Shown: one piece after another, positions 37,072-46,797 of the stretch | How the letters are laid out: each line of letters starts with the position of its first letter | Numbering within the stretch: the stretch's first letter is position 1 | Assembly: GCA_016844955.1 (NCBI GenBank) | Contig: JAERTH010000156.1 | Span: 25,133 to 89,132 of the forward strand | Origin: Fidelibacterota bacterium | Lineage (GTDB): Bacteria; Fidelibacterota; UBA8477; JABMPR01 | Length of the DNA stretch: 64,000 nt | Direction of reading: 5' to 3' | Notes under the pieces: model-generated | Told to the model about the DNA's origin: nothing | Databases searched by the model: none | The model's input: only the letters and a program-made list of their open reading frames with translations | Program-made: the position numbers and the translations under genes

Positions 37072-37437
37072 ATGGCAACTTTCAAGAAATTTGAAGATTT
37101 GGAAGTATGGCAAAAGTCCAGATCTTTAACAAAAACTATTTATGCGATAACCACTCAAGGTCGCTTTGCGAGAGATTTCTCCCTGCGTGATCAGACAAGG
37201 AGATGTGCGGTTTCGACCATGGCAAATATCGCTGAAGGATTTGGTAGAAAGTCACCCAAAGAATTTGCACTCTTTTTGAATTATACTCATGGATCGGCAG
37301 CGGAACTTCAATCCCACCTATATATTGCATTGGATTTGGACTATATTGATAAGTCAACATTTGATAAACTATATGATGAATGTGAACGAATTTCGAAAAT
37401 GTCGTTGAGGCTTCAAAACTATTTAAGGCAATCATAA
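37072..37437 (+). CDS. Four-helix-bundle protein of the S23/intervening-sequence (IVP) family
   Basis: A 121-residue helical protein: FEDLEVWQKSRSLTKTIYAIT at the start, FSLRDQTRRCAVSTMANIAEGFGRKSPKEFALFLNYTHGSAAELQSHLYIALDLDYI in the middle. This is the TIGR02436/S23 family first seen inside 23S rRNA intervening sequences and now known as scattered solitary genes. Its function is unknown. It sits between hypF and hypC, bounded by the G3T5 minisatellite and by a GAACCCTT-type repeat run, and looks more AT-rich than the hyp genes. It is probably an insertion and not a maturation factor. Confidence 0.85.
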   Translation: MATFKKFEDLEVWQKSRSLTKTIYAITTQGRFARDFSLRDQTRRCAVSTMANIAEGFGRKSPKEFALFLNYTHGSAAELQSHLYIALDLDYIDKSTFDKLYDECERISKMSLRLQNYLRQS

Positions 37438-37468
37438 GTTGCATGAAGGATATACTCTCATCCCTTCC

Positions 37469-37517
37469 GAACCCTTTAAACCCATTGAACCCTTCAACCC
37501 AATGAACTCATCGAACT
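37469..37517. repeat. Degenerate 9-bp direct repeats (GAACCCTTT-like)
   Basis: A run of GAACCCTTT, AAACCCATT, GAACCCTTC, AACCCAAT and GAACTCATC lies between the S23-like gene and hypC. It is low complexity with no coding capacity and marks the right border of the insertion-like segment. Confidence 0.6.
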
Positions 37518-37529
37518 AGGAATAAAAAT

Positions 37530-37802
37530 ATGTGCTTAGCAATCCCCGGAAAATTACTGGAAATCTTTGATGAAAATGGTCTCAAAATGGGCAATATTGA
37601 TTTTGCAGGATCAGTGAGCAAAGCTTGTCTGGAATATGTACCTGAAATCGAAATCGGTCATTACACCATCGTGCATGCTGGGTTTGCTCTATCCGTCCTA
37701 AATGAAGAGGAAGCCAAAAACTCATTCGATGCCTGGGATGACCTGATTGATCGGGCCAACGCAGAGGGCATCGAAATGGAAAAGCTGGAGCGTCCCGATT
37801 GA
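37530..37802 (+). CDS. hypC: Hydrogenase maturation chaperone HypC
   Basis: A 90-residue OB-fold chaperone with the essential N-terminal MCLAIPGK (Cys2) and the [20 protein letters not shown] strand. With HypD it holds the Fe(CN)2CO unit. Its TGA overlaps the TTG start of hypD. Confidence 0.95.
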   Translation: MCLAIPGKLLEIFDENGLKMGNIDFAGSVSKACLEYVPEIEIGHYTIVHAGFALSVLNEEEAKNSFDAWDDLIDRANAEGIEMEKLERPD

Positions 37803-38893
37803 AATACCTCGATGAATTCCGCGATCCTGTAATTGCCAAAAAAATTCTGAATGAGATTCATGCCGCTACCACTCAACCCTGGGTGATAATGGAGATTTGT
37901 GGTGGCCAGACCCATTCAATCATTCGAAATGGTATTGATCAGGTTCTTCCTGATGAAATTGAGCTGGTACATGGTCCGGGGTGCCCTGTTTGTGTGACAC
38001 CCCTTGAAATAATTGATAGAGCTATTGCCATCGCCAGTCGTCCCGATGTGATTTTCACCAGTTTTGGTGACATGTTACGCGTACCTGGCAGTCATAAAGA
38101 TTTATTCATGGTTAGATCTGAGGGTGGAGATGTCCGAACCGTATTCTCCCCCCTGGAAAGTCTAAAGATAGCCCGAGAAAATCCTGAAAAGGAAGTGGTC
38201 TTCTTTGCAGTAGGTTTTGAAACAACTGCACCAGGAAACGCTATGGCAGTAGCCCAGGCTGCAAAAGAAGGCTTAAGTAATTTCAGCGAGCTGGTAAGTC
38301 ATGTTCTGGTCCCACCAGCCATGGAGGCTTTACTTTCTTCTCCTGCCAATCGGGTTCAGGGTTATTTAGCTGCCGGGCACGTCTGTACAGTAATGGGTTG
38401 GGACGAGTATGACCCCATCGCCAAAAAATATCAGGTTCCTATCGTGATCACCGGCTTTGAACCCATGGATGTGTTGGATGGGATTCTTCACACTGTCAAG
38501 CAATTGGAAGCAGGCACTCACGAGGTTGAGAATCGATACGCCAGGATCGTAGAACAGGGTGGTAATCAGCCTGCACAGAACTTGATCAAGGATGTCTATG
38601 AGATCGCCAACCGCAAATGGCGCGGTATCGGTGAAATTCCGGTAAGCGGCTTCAAGATTCATAGTAAATATGCTGCCTTCGATGCGGAGTTAAAGTTTTC
38701 AGTAGGTGACATCCATACTGAAGAACCTGAGGCGTGTATAAGTGGTGTTATCCTGCAGGGTTTGAAAAAGCCTCACGACTGTCCTGCCTTTGGAAAAGAA
38801 TGCACGCCACAAAATCCTCTGGGAGCCACCATGGTTTCAAGCGAGGGAGCATGTGCTGCTTATTACAAATATCAACGCGTTTTAAACGATTAA
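37799..38893 (+). CDS. hypD: Hydrogenase maturation protein HypD
   Basis: A 364-residue iron-sulfur scaffold protein for Fe(CN)2CO assembly. Motifs: [33 protein letters not shown], and C-terminal cluster cysteines ([15 protein letters not shown]...EGACAAYY). The start is a TTG at 37799 overlapping the hypC stop (TTGA), with GGAG 8 nt upstream. This rare start probably relies on coupling to hypC translation. Confidence 0.95.
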   Translation: MKYLDEFRDPVIAKKILNEIHAATTQPWVIMEICGGQTHSIIRNGIDQVLPDEIELVHGPGCPVCVTPLEIIDRAIAIASRPDVIFTSFGDMLRVPGSHKDLFMVRSEGGDVRTVFSPLESLKIARENPEKEVVFFAVGFETTAPGNAMAVAQAAKEGLSNFSELVSHVLVPPAMEALLSSPANRVQGYLAAGHVCTVMGWDEYDPIAKKYQVPIVITGFEPMDVLDGILHTVKQLEAGTHEVENRYARIVEQGGNQPAQNLIKDVYEIANRKWRGIGEIPVSGFKIHSKYAAFDAELKFSVGDIHTEEPEACISGVILQGLKKPHDCPAFGKECTPQNPLGATMVSSEGACAAYYKYQRVLND

Positions 38894-38905
38894 GCGAGCC
38901 TATAA

Positions 38906-39955
38906 ATGGATTTTCCTGAAGCCCTTTCCTGTCCCCTGCCAATCTTGAGTCATGACACCGTCCAATTGGCACATGGAGCTGGCGGAAAACTGTCAAATGA
39001 AATGATTGACAAAATCTTTTTACCACGCTTTTTGAACAACACTCTGGAAAAAATGGAAGACCAGGCCATTCTCGACAATCCCGGTGGCCGTATAGCCTTT
39101 AGCACGGATACCTTTGTAGTTGACCCCATCTTCTTTCCTGGTGGTGATATTGGTGATCTGGCTATCAATGGAACAGTCAATGATATCGCCATGAGTGGAG
39201 CAGAACCAAAATATCTGAGCGTTGGATTTATCCTGGAAGAGGGCCTGCCTTTTGATACCCTGCACAGGATCGTTCTATCCATGGAAAAAGCCGCCAAGTT
39301 GGCCGGCATTCAGATCGTTGCAGGAGATACCAAGGTTGTAAATCGCGGTAGCTGTGACAAACTCTTCATCAATACAAGCGGCTTCGGTTTTGTCCCGGAT
39401 AATGTCCACATTTCAGCATCAAATCTCATAGCTGGTGATAAAATCATCCTTTCGGGCACGCTGGCTGATCATGGGATGGCAGTTATGACCACTCGGGAAG
39501 GCTTATCTTTTCAATCTACAGTGGAAAGTGATACTGCCGGACTCAATCACCTCGTTAAAGACATGTTGAATGTCAGTCCAGAAATTCACGCCATGCGCGA
39601 CCCAACTCGTGGTGGACTGGCCACCTCCCTGAATGAGTTTGCTGGATCATCAAATGTTGGCATACAGCTCTATGGAGACACCATACCGGTTAAGGAAAAT
39701 GTCAGGGGTGCCTGTGAAATTTTGGGCATTGATCCATTGTATGTAGCCAACGAGGGTAAGCTGGTAGCGATCGTACCTGAAGATATCGCAGATGATATGT
39801 TGGCTGCCATGAAAAACAACACGCATGGAAAAGATGCCGTAATTATTGGCGAAGTCACTGACAAGCATCCTGGTGTAGTGGCGTTAAAAACTGGACTGGG
39901 GGCCAACCGAATAGTAGATATGCCCGTTGGAGAGCAGCTCCCTCGTATCTGCTAG
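38906..39955 (+). CDS. hypE: Hydrogenase maturation protein HypE
   Basis: A 349-residue PurM/ThiL-like ATPase that dehydrates the carbamoyl group to cyanide. Motifs: LAHGAGGKLSNEMI, FSTDTFVVDPIFFPGGDIG, DPTRGGLATSLNE. It ends PRIC, with C-terminal Cys349 as the carbamoyl/thiocyanate carrier, so the protein is complete and should be active. Confidence 0.96.
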   Translation: MDFPEALSCPLPILSHDTVQLAHGAGGKLSNEMIDKIFLPRFLNNTLEKMEDQAILDNPGGRIAFSTDTFVVDPIFFPGGDIGDLAINGTVNDIAMSGAEPKYLSVGFILEEGLPFDTLHRIVLSMEKAAKLAGIQIVAGDTKVVNRGSCDKLFINTSGFGFVPDNVHISASNLIAGDKIILSGTLADHGMAVMTTREGLSFQSTVESDTAGLNHLVKDMLNVSPEIHAMRDPTRGGLATSLNEFAGSSNVGIQLYGDTIPVKENVRGACEILGIDPLYVANEGKLVAIVPEDIADDMLAAMKNNTHGKDAVIIGEVTDKHPGVVALKTGLGANRIVDMPVGEQLPRIC

Positions 39956-39979
39956 GAACATAGTGGAAGGAACCAAATC

Positions 39980-40327
39980 ATGAATGTGGACGATCTGGTT
40001 TTTGGAAGAATCACCATTAATGGACAGCTATATACCCAGGATGTGGTTATTATAAACAATAGCATTGTTGAGTATCGCAAAAAAGAGTCATCTCGCAGTC
40101 TTAAGTCCCGCTATGGACACACTCCCCTCACCACCGCAGAAAATATTCCCTGGAATTGCCAGACCCTGGTGATTGGCACAGGAATGAACGGAAAATTAGT
40201 TGTCACCGAAGAGGTGAGAGCCAGAGCCCAGGAGATGGGCAAACAGCTTATTGTTAAAAAAACGCAAGCTGCTATCGCTCACATAAACGACAAGCAGACA
40301 AATCTGATCCTACATATTACCTGTTAA
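39980..40327 (+). CDS. Mth938-like (DUF498) domain protein
   Basis: A 115-residue protein with the compact Mth938 fold pattern: FGRITINGQLYTQDVVI, ENIPWNCQTLVIGTGMNGKLVVTEEV, GKQLIVKKTQAAIAHIN. Close relatives include assembly factors of complex I, but bacterial functions are unsettled. It lies 24 bp after hypE and probably shares its transcript. It converges on the S9 peptidase gene with 10 bp between stops. Confidence 0.8.
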   Translation: MNVDDLVFGRITINGQLYTQDVVIINNSIVEYRKKESSRSLKSRYGHTPLTTAENIPWNCQTLVIGTGMNGKLVVTEEVRARAQEMGKQLIVKKTQAAIAHINDKQTNLILHITC

Positions 40328-40337
40328 CAGACGCCAA

Positions 40338-42437
40338 CTATTCAGGCATGAGCATCCGATGCAAATAGGTCATCTCGATTGATGCCATGGTGGCATACTG
40401 CTTAAGATTTGCACCCGCGGCATGCCCACCTTCCATATTTTCATAATACATCACGGGATGACCTTGCTCCATCATCCGAGCTACCATTTTTCTGGCGTGG
40501 CCTGGATGTACACGATCATCCTTGGTGGAAGTGGTGAACATGACTTTTGGATATGATTGATCGCTGCTTAATAGATGGTAAGGTGAGTGTGCCTGAAGAT
40601 AGGCACCTTCAACAGGATCATCTGGATCCCCATACTCCCCCATCCAGCTGGCTCCTGCCAATAATTTATGGTAACGCATCATATCCAGCAAAGGCACCTG
40701 GGAAACCACAGCCCCGAAGAGATCAGGCCGCATCGTAAATGCTGCCCCAACCAGCAACCCGCCACCACTGCCCCCCATGATACCAAGTTTTTGGGGGGAT
40801 GTGATTCCACTTTCAATCATATCCTCAGCGATGGCGAAAAAATCTTCATAGGATTTGTGACGATTAGTTTTCAATGCAGCCTGGTGCCAGGCAGGACCGT
40901 ATTCACCCCCACCACGGATATTAGCCAGGGCAAAAACTCCGCCCTTTTCCAACCAGAGTTTTCCAGTCTTTGACCAATACTCGGATTTCTCAGAGACCTC
41001 AAATCCGCCATACCCATATAGTAGCGTTGGGTTACTCCCATCCCTTGGTATATCAGGATTCATGACCAAAAAATACGGGACCCTGGTACCATCCTTACTG
41101 ATGGCAAACTTCTGGGTCACCTTGAGACCCTCACTGTCAAAGCGAGCTGGAGACTGTCGAATCACCTGGGGGTCACTTTCAGCATTCGCAAAATATCCCA
41201 GGGTAACAGGTGTGATCAAATCATTGTAGGTATAAAAGAAATCTGAGTGTTTAATATTTGTACTCATGATAGAAATGGTCCCACCGTACGGTAGGGACAT
41301 ATCTTCCAATTTCCAGGATCCTTTGCTGAAGGATGCACGATATACTTTATCGATTACATCTTCCTGAATTGTGAGAAGTATGTGCATATCGGTCATGTTA
41401 TCATCAGATATTGAGCTGCGGCTGTCAGGTACAAACACTTCCGAAGTCTTTTGGGTGATCAGATCCATTGCCACAAATGAGCCAGCTGTGTGTCCCCTCC
41501 AATCCGATCGTAGAATCATGCAGATCTGATTCTGCCATATACCACGAAATTTTACATCCAGGGGTATATCCAGTTTGTCCAGCCCATTTTGATCATTCAT
41601 CAAAAAGATTTCATGGCTCCAGAAGTCTTTCGCTTTGCTGACCAATTTGTAGGAACCATTATTATAAAAGGAGCTCCACCCCCAAACTCCCAGGTCTTCG
41701 TGGTTTACGCTTGCAATCTCTTCACTCTCTTGGAGTGATTCTCCCCGGTTCCAGATGCGCAGTGTAGCAGGATAGCCACTTTCTGTCATGCTGCCTGATC
41801 CAAAATCTGTGGCAAGAAAAACCTGGTCTTCAGAAATCCAGGCCACATCAGATTTCGCTTCGGGTACTTCGAAGCCATCACTGATAAATTGTCGTGTGGT
41901 CATATCGAACTCCCTTACGACAACCGCATCTTTACCACCGCGCGAAAGTTGAATTAAAAATCGATTATACGTTGGAGGCAAACCAGTAGTGCCCTTATAA
42001 ACCCAATTTTCACCTTCCTTTTCAGCCAACACATCGATATCCAGAATTACTTCCCAGTCTGGAGTATTATTCAAATACGATTGTAAGAGCGAACGACGCC
42101 AGACTCCTCTTACATGGGATTCATCCTGCCAAAAATTATAAATATAATCGCCACGGATTCTACCATACGCCAGCTTGTCCTTGGCTTCATAAATATGCAG
42201 AGCTTCCTGCTCAAACTGAGCGAAACGTGAATCCTGCTCCAGCACATCCACTGTCTTCCTGTTTTGCTCCCTGACCCAGTTTAACGCTGAGTCTCCTTCT
42301 ACTTCTTCCAGCCAGATGTAGGGATCCATTTTATCTACATCTGTGTTTGCTGTTTCAGAATCTGACTTACTCACAATCATACACCCCATTATTCCTAAGG
42401 TTAACACCACTATCGATGCAAAGTATACTTGCTTCAT
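40338..42437 (-). CDS. Prolyl oligopeptidase-family (S9) serine peptidase, lipoprotein
   Basis: A 699-residue peptidase with a lipoprotein signal (TLGIMGC, Cys19). The N-terminal beta-propeller (about 40-430) gates a C-terminal alpha/beta hydrolase domain. The nucleophile is Ser in MGGSGGGLL; the acid is in TSTKDDRVHPGHARK; the catalytic His is in EGGHAAGAN. Substrates are probably short peptides in the periplasm or at the surface. It overlaps the upstream lipoprotein gene by 4 bp. Confidence 0.93.
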   Translation of the reverse strand: MKQVYFASIVVLTLGIMGCMIVSKSDSETANTDVDKMDPYIWLEEVEGDSALNWVREQNRKTVDVLEQDSRFAQFEQEALHIYEAKDKLAYGRIRGDYIYNFWQDESHVRGVWRRSLLQSYLNNTPDWEVILDIDVLAEKEGENWVYKGTTGLPPTYNRFLIQLSRGGKDAVVVREFDMTTRQFISDGFEVPEAKSDVAWISEDQVFLATDFGSGSMTESGYPATLRIWNRGESLQESEEIASVNHEDLGVWGWSSFYNNGSYKLVSKAKDFWSHEIFLMNDQNGLDKLDIPLDVKFRGIWQNQICMILRSDWRGHTAGSFVAMDLITQKTSEVFVPDSRSSISDDNMTDMHILLTIQEDVIDKVYRASFSKGSWKLEDMSLPYGGTISIMSTNIKHSDFFYTYNDLITPVTLGYFANAESDPQVIRQSPARFDSEGLKVTQKFAISKDGTRVPYFLVMNPDIPRDGSNPTLLYGYGGFEVSEKSEYWSKTGKLWLEKGGVFALANIRGGGEYGPAWHQAALKTNRHKSYEDFFAIAEDMIESGITSPQKLGIMGGSGGGLLVGAAFTMRPDLFGAVVSQVPLLDMMRYHKLLAGASWMGEYGDPDDPVEGAYLQAHSPYHLLSSDQSYPKVMFTTSTKDDRVHPGHARKMVARMMEQGHPVMYYENMEGGHAAGANLKQYATMASIEMTYLHRMLMPE

Positions 42438-43933
42438 TGATCTTCTCCTAAAAGCCCCAAGGAATATAGTCTACTCCTTGACTTAAGTTTTGGACCCTCA
42501 TAGTTTTCTGGCAGATAACTTGCAATTACCCTGGCACTGATATCTAGCTGTACCGGCTTGATATCAAGAATAATATCTTTGCCCTCACCGAAATGTCCCC
42601 TAAAATACCATCGAGTCTCCAGTTCATTCTCAACCATTTTTGCACCAGAAACCAATTCAAAATTTTCATGAAAAATCAGACTTCTCAGCGTTTGATCTTT
42701 TGTCGAGTCAGGCAAATTCTTATAGGAATTCATATCGAGTCCATGTTCTTTGAAAATAATTGCAAAACCATTTATCCAAGGTTTGTTAGGGCCTATAAAT
42801 AGCTCCCTTTGTCCCAACTCAGTAAATACTTCCCCAGCTTCCTGCTGAGTGGTGTACTTTTCAATTTTGTTTGGATAATTTCTGGCAAAAAGACTAATAC
42901 TAGCTTCAATGTTTTGTTTTTTAGGGTAGAATCTCATGTCGAGTGTATAGGGTCGATTCACAGATAGATGCTCTGAGTTTGACCATACCCCTGAAAATTG
43001 TGTAATAGTGAAAGAAGTGTAATTGGTTATCCTTAGTTCTGGATTATCCCAGTTGTTATAACTAAACACATGGCGCATTAAATCAGTTGCATATAAGTGT
43101 TCTGGCAGTGTATCACACCAATCTCTGGTCGCTCCCACATTTTTCTCAAACTTGACCCATCCGTTCAGATATTCATTTCCCAGGTGAGTCAAAAAACGCT
43201 GGAGTTGAGTCGAATCCTTCAGCTTTGCTGATTTGTGATTCTCACCATGTATTGTGTAGCTTGGCCCAACGATAGAATCAATTTCCGAGATCAGGGATGG
43301 GGCAAGTTTTGCCATTCCAGCATTAAGTACACTATACGGTGCACCATCCAGATTGAAAAAGTACTCAGGCTCAGGCTCGTCTAGGATTCCCGTCCCCGCC
43401 AGAACTGTTCGATAAATTCGATTTCTTCGATTACCAACCAGTGCATGTTTCTCAAAATAACTAGTTGGTAAAAGAAAAATATTTCGTATTGAATCTGAGA
43501 AACAAGTACCTACATCCAGAACCAGGTCACCCACACGGTTTCCCAGTGTGTCATTCCAATGCAACCGAAAAAGATGGGACTTGACCTTTAGGATTCCATC
43601 AATGGTTTTTTCACATGATCGATCTATATGCCATATCGAATCCTGGTAAAAAGAACTTACATTTTTCTCATTGGGGGTTGCGAAAGTCCTTCCAGTCAGG
43701 GTCTTTATGAGATTCTGTTGTTCTGAAGCATGCTTAACTAATTCTTTGAAATCATATTTATCGAATTGATCTGGATCGAATATTCTGTGAAAATGATTTC
43801 GGGCTTCCTCGTCAACGAATTTGTGGAAAGTAATGGAAGGTTTCTCCTCTTCCCATTCACAACTGATTAGTGCAAGGCAAATGACAATGAATAGTAGTGA
43901 ATATCTAAAATCCTGTTCCCCCGTAATTTTCAT
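42434..43933 (-). CDS. Uncharacterised lipoprotein
   Basis: A 499-residue protein with lipobox LALISC (Cys at about residue 25) after a hydrophobic stretch. No known domain is recognised. It is a mixed alpha/beta sequence with many aromatic residues and a few Cys (for example DVGTCFSD, DWCDTLP). It sits between the DksA/TraR-type gene (3 bp gap) and the S9 peptidase (4 bp overlap), so it is co-translated with the peptidase. It may be a substrate-binding or accessory protein for that peptidase. Confidence 0.65.
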   Translation of the reverse strand: MKITGEQDFRYSLLFIVICLALISCEWEEEKPSITFHKFVDEEARNHFHRIFDPDQFDKYDFKELVKHASEQQNLIKTLTGRTFATPNEKNVSSFYQDSIWHIDRSCEKTIDGILKVKSHLFRLHWNDTLGNRVGDLVLDVGTCFSDSIRNIFLLPTSYFEKHALVGNRRNRIYRTVLAGTGILDEPEPEYFFNLDGAPYSVLNAGMAKLAPSLISEIDSIVGPSYTIHGENHKSAKLKDSTQLQRFLTHLGNEYLNGWVKFEKNVGATRDWCDTLPEHLYATDLMRHVFSYNNWDNPELRITNYTSFTITQFSGVWSNSEHLSVNRPYTLDMRFYPKKQNIEASISLFARNYPNKIEKYTTQQEAGEVFTELGQRELFIGPNKPWINGFAIIFKEHGLDMNSYKNLPDSTKDQTLRSLIFHENFELVSGAKMVENELETRWYFRGHFGEGKDIILDIKPVQLDISARVIASYLPENYEGPKLKSRSRLYSLGLLGEDQ

Positions 43934-43936
43934 CTC

Positions 43937-44266
43937 TTATGCACAATCCACACATTTATCTGATTCAGGCACCATCATTAGCCGGCCCAGAGGAATGGGC
44001 TGTTTGCAAATGCGACAGAGCCCATAGTCTTCTTTATCAATAAAGGATAGAGAGGACTCAAGCTTCTGTAGTTTGGCCTTGGTTTTGGACAGCAGTAATT
44101 CATTCACACTTTTATTGTTAATGGCTTCCATGCGGGAAATTCGTCCAATGGCTGCATCAGGAGCAATGGGTTTGGTCATGCCCTCCAACTCAATTATTTG
44201 CTCGTTGGCACTTTCAATTTCAGAATTTATGCGCGCAAGAAGCTGCTGTTTCTCTTCACTTTTCAT
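43937..44266 (-). CDS. DksA/TraR-family zinc-finger protein
   Basis: A 109-residue protein. A coiled-coil N-terminal half (QQLLARINSEIESANEQIIELEGM) is followed by the C4 zinc finger CRICKQPIPLGRLMMVPESDKCVDC. The finger and length match DksA-like proteins that bind the secondary channel of RNA polymerase, but the acidic tip of the coiled coil differs (residues TKPIAPDAAIGR), so the effect on transcription is uncertain. Confidence 0.85.
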   Translation of the reverse strand: MKSEEKQQLLARINSEIESANEQIIELEGMTKPIAPDAAIGRISRMEAINNKSVNELLLSKTKAKLQKLESSLSFIDKEDYGLCRICKQPIPLGRLMMVPESDKCVDCA

Positions 44267-44371
44267 AAAATAGATCCAATTTCTAGAATTGTTAAAGTGT
44301 GAACTTAATCACTGATGATTAATGAAAGTCAGGTGGCAAATTAATCTGTGCGTTGGATTTATAAATACAAA

Positions 44372-44397
44372 AAGGCGACGATGAAAATCGCCGCCTT
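44372..44397 (-). terminator. Rho-independent terminator of the beta-oxidation operon
   Basis: Minus strand: AAGGCGGCGAT-TTTC-ATCGTCGCCTT, an 11-bp stem with one G-U pair, followed by TTTGTATTT. It lies about 50 bp after the FadN-like stop. Confidence 0.85.
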
Positions 44398-44446
44398 CGT
44401 ATTATAAGCACCATCTGGAGGAAAACGGAAGACCGTCAGGTGCCGG

Positions 44447-46795
44447 TTAGTTTCTAAGAGGTCGCCCTCGTTTCAACATGTATTCAATGCGCGCCCGCGT
44501 CTTAGGTTCCCCACCAAGAGAAACAAAAGCCTCTCTTTCTATATCCAGCAGGTACTGCTCGTCAACAGGCTTCATGATTCCACCTTTGTCACCACCGGTG
44601 AGAACAAAGGCCAGCTTTTCAGCAATGAATGCATCATGTTCAGAGATTTTACCTGATTTCAGGAACCCTTTCACGCTGCTATTCACAGCCAAACGACCAC
44701 CCTTACCCGGTAGGAATAGGTCTGTCCTCAATTCAGGTGCGATATAACCTTCAGACATGGCAAGAACTTCAGCCTTTGCCTTGGCAACTCGGTGTTCTCC
44801 GTTGACAATAATGATATCATCCTTGGTGAGATATCCGATTGAAACGGCATGTTTGGCTGACATGGAGATCTTAGCAAAACCAATTGCTTCAAAGGCCTTC
44901 TGGGCAACTTGAAAAGCTCCCGTACGACCCTTGGCCATTCTATCCTGAGTTTTCATGATCATACGAAGATTGCCACCAGCACCTGGGATCAAACCGACAC
45001 CGACTTCCACCAAACCCGTATAGAGTTCAGCAGCAGCAACGATTCGATCGCAAGCACCAATGGTCTCATACCCGCCTCCTAAAGCTAGTGAATGAGGGGC
45101 AGCAACCACTGGGAATGGAGCAAAGCGGACCTTCTGCAGGGTATCCTGCATGGCCTTACTCATTGCATCCAGGCTATCCCAGTCCTGCTCATCTATGGCT
45201 CGCAACATGAGCGCCAGATTAGCACCTGCAGAAAAATGAGGCGCTTCTGAAGCAATTACCAACCCCTTGTATCCGTTTTCCTGAACCCAATCAACCGCCT
45301 GATCAAACATGCTGATAATAGAACCGTCGATGGGATTGAATGTGGGTTGTAATACAGAGTGCAGTGTGACGGCAGCCACACCATCTCCAAGATCAATCAG
45401 CGAAGCAGACCAATCTTTCTTGATCAAACCACCCGTTTTCTTAACCACATCAAAATCGACAGCGAGGAGATGTGTTGGAACGGGTTGCATGCTTTCACTA
45501 CTTGGATCGTAATAGGTTTTTACCTTACCATCAAAACCGTAGAATGATGTGAAGCCCTTATCCAGCATGGTTTTGACCCAGGCAGGAATCTTGCGACCAT
45601 CTTCCAGCATACGTTTTGCTGTTTCTGAAACACCCAACGCATCCCAGACTTCAAAGGGTCCCAGCTCCCAGCCAAAACCCCATTTCATGGCATTATCAAT
45701 ATTGACAATATCATCTGAGATTTCAGGCAGACGATTGGCTGAGTAAATCAGTATCCCGGCGTTCAATTCCCAGAGAAATTTACCGGCAATATCATCAATA
45801 CTGACCAGACTTCTGAGTTTTCCAGAGAGATAGGTTTCATTTTTTGAGACACGGATTGCATCGTATTTCTTTTTAACTGATGGCTCGTACTCCAAGGTAT
45901 CCAAGTTCAGCGACAAAATGGTCTTCTTATCAACCTTGTGATAGAAACCCTGCTTGGTTTTCTGCCCCAGCCAGCCATTATCCAGCATTGTCTTCAGATA
46001 ATCAGGTACGAGGAAGATATCTCGCTCTTCATCATCCTCACCTTTGTCATATGCATTTTCAGCCACATGAACCAGAGTATCCAATCCAACCACATCAGCA
46101 GTTCTGAAAGTGGCGGATTTCATATGACCAATCAGTGTTCCTGTCAATGCATCCACATCAGGTATGCTGAGATGTTTTTCTCGCGCCAGCTTCAGGGTCA
46201 GCATCATTCCATAGACACCAATGCGGTTGGCGATAAAGTTGGCTGTATCCTTGGCCCAGACGACACCCTTGCCCAGCTCATCTTCGAGGAAGGTGGCAAT
46301 GTCCTGCATGACCTTGACATCCGTCTCAGGTCCACCAACCAGCTCCACCAGCTTCATATAACGGGGTGGGTTAAAGAAGTGGGTGATGAAAAAACGTTTT
46401 TTCATGGATTCAGGCATGGTTGCTGTCATTTCTGACAGGGCCAGACCTGATGTGTTACTGGTGAGAATAGCAGTATCGTTCATCTTGGGTATGATCTTGT
46501 CAAACAGACCCTGTTTCCAGTCCAGTCTTTCAGCAATGACCTCGATGACCCAATCGACTTCAGCAATTTTATCCAGATGATCATCATAATTACAGGGAGT
46601 GATCATTTCCAGGGTTTTTGGATTGTAAACCGGTGATGGTTTTAACTTCTTCATGCCCTCCAAGCCCTGCACTGCCAGTTCCTGATTCATATCAAACAGA
46701 AGGCTGGGAATACCGGCATTGGAAAGGTGGGTGGCAATTTGCGCACCCATGACACCGGCACCTAAGACGGCTACCTTTTCAATTTTAAAGGCCAT
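44447..46795 (-). CDS. 3-hydroxyacyl-CoA dehydrogenase/enoyl-CoA hydratase fusion (FadN type)
   Basis: A 782-residue bifunctional beta-oxidation enzyme. The dehydrogenase comes first (NAD-binding VAVLGAGVMGAQIA at about 8-21, then FFNPPRYMKLVELVGG and a C-terminal HAD domain). The hydratase domain is at the C-terminal side (about 480-700, ASEAPHFSAGANLALM, GGGYETIGACDRIVAA, VGVGLIPGAGGN). This order matches Bacillus FadN rather than E. coli FadB. It is downstream of a thiolase (2 bp gap) and acyl-CoA dehydrogenase, which together complete a beta-oxidation spiral. Confidence 0.93.
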   Translation of the reverse strand: MAFKIEKVAVLGAGVMGAQIATHLSNAGIPSLLFDMNQELAVQGLEGMKKLKPSPVYNPKTLEMITPCNYDDHLDKIAEVDWVIEVIAERLDWKQGLFDKIIPKMNDTAILTSNTSGLALSEMTATMPESMKKRFFITHFFNPPRYMKLVELVGGPETDVKVMQDIATFLEDELGKGVVWAKDTANFIANRIGVYGMMLTLKLAREKHLSIPDVDALTGTLIGHMKSATFRTADVVGLDTLVHVAENAYDKGEDDEERDIFLVPDYLKTMLDNGWLGQKTKQGFYHKVDKKTILSLNLDTLEYEPSVKKKYDAIRVSKNETYLSGKLRSLVSIDDIAGKFLWELNAGILIYSANRLPEISDDIVNIDNAMKWGFGWELGPFEVWDALGVSETAKRMLEDGRKIPAWVKTMLDKGFTSFYGFDGKVKTYYDPSSESMQPVPTHLLAVDFDVVKKTGGLIKKDWSASLIDLGDGVAAVTLHSVLQPTFNPIDGSIISMFDQAVDWVQENGYKGLVIASEAPHFSAGANLALMLRAIDEQDWDSLDAMSKAMQDTLQKVRFAPFPVVAAPHSLALGGGYETIGACDRIVAAAELYTGLVEVGVGLIPGAGGNLRMIMKTQDRMAKGRTGAFQVAQKAFEAIGFAKISMSAKHAVSIGYLTKDDIIIVNGEHRVAKAKAEVLAMSEGYIAPELRTDLFLPGKGGRLAVNSSVKGFLKSGKISEHDAFIAEKLAFVLTGGDKGGIMKPVDEQYLLDIEREAFVSLGGEPKTRARIEYMLKRGRPLRN

Positions 46796-46797
46796 AA

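Noticed and set aside
36860..37113. Minus-strand frames encoding KPKNPKTQ repeats
   Set aside because: They are only translations of the 8-bp minisatellite and read into hypF and the S23 gene.
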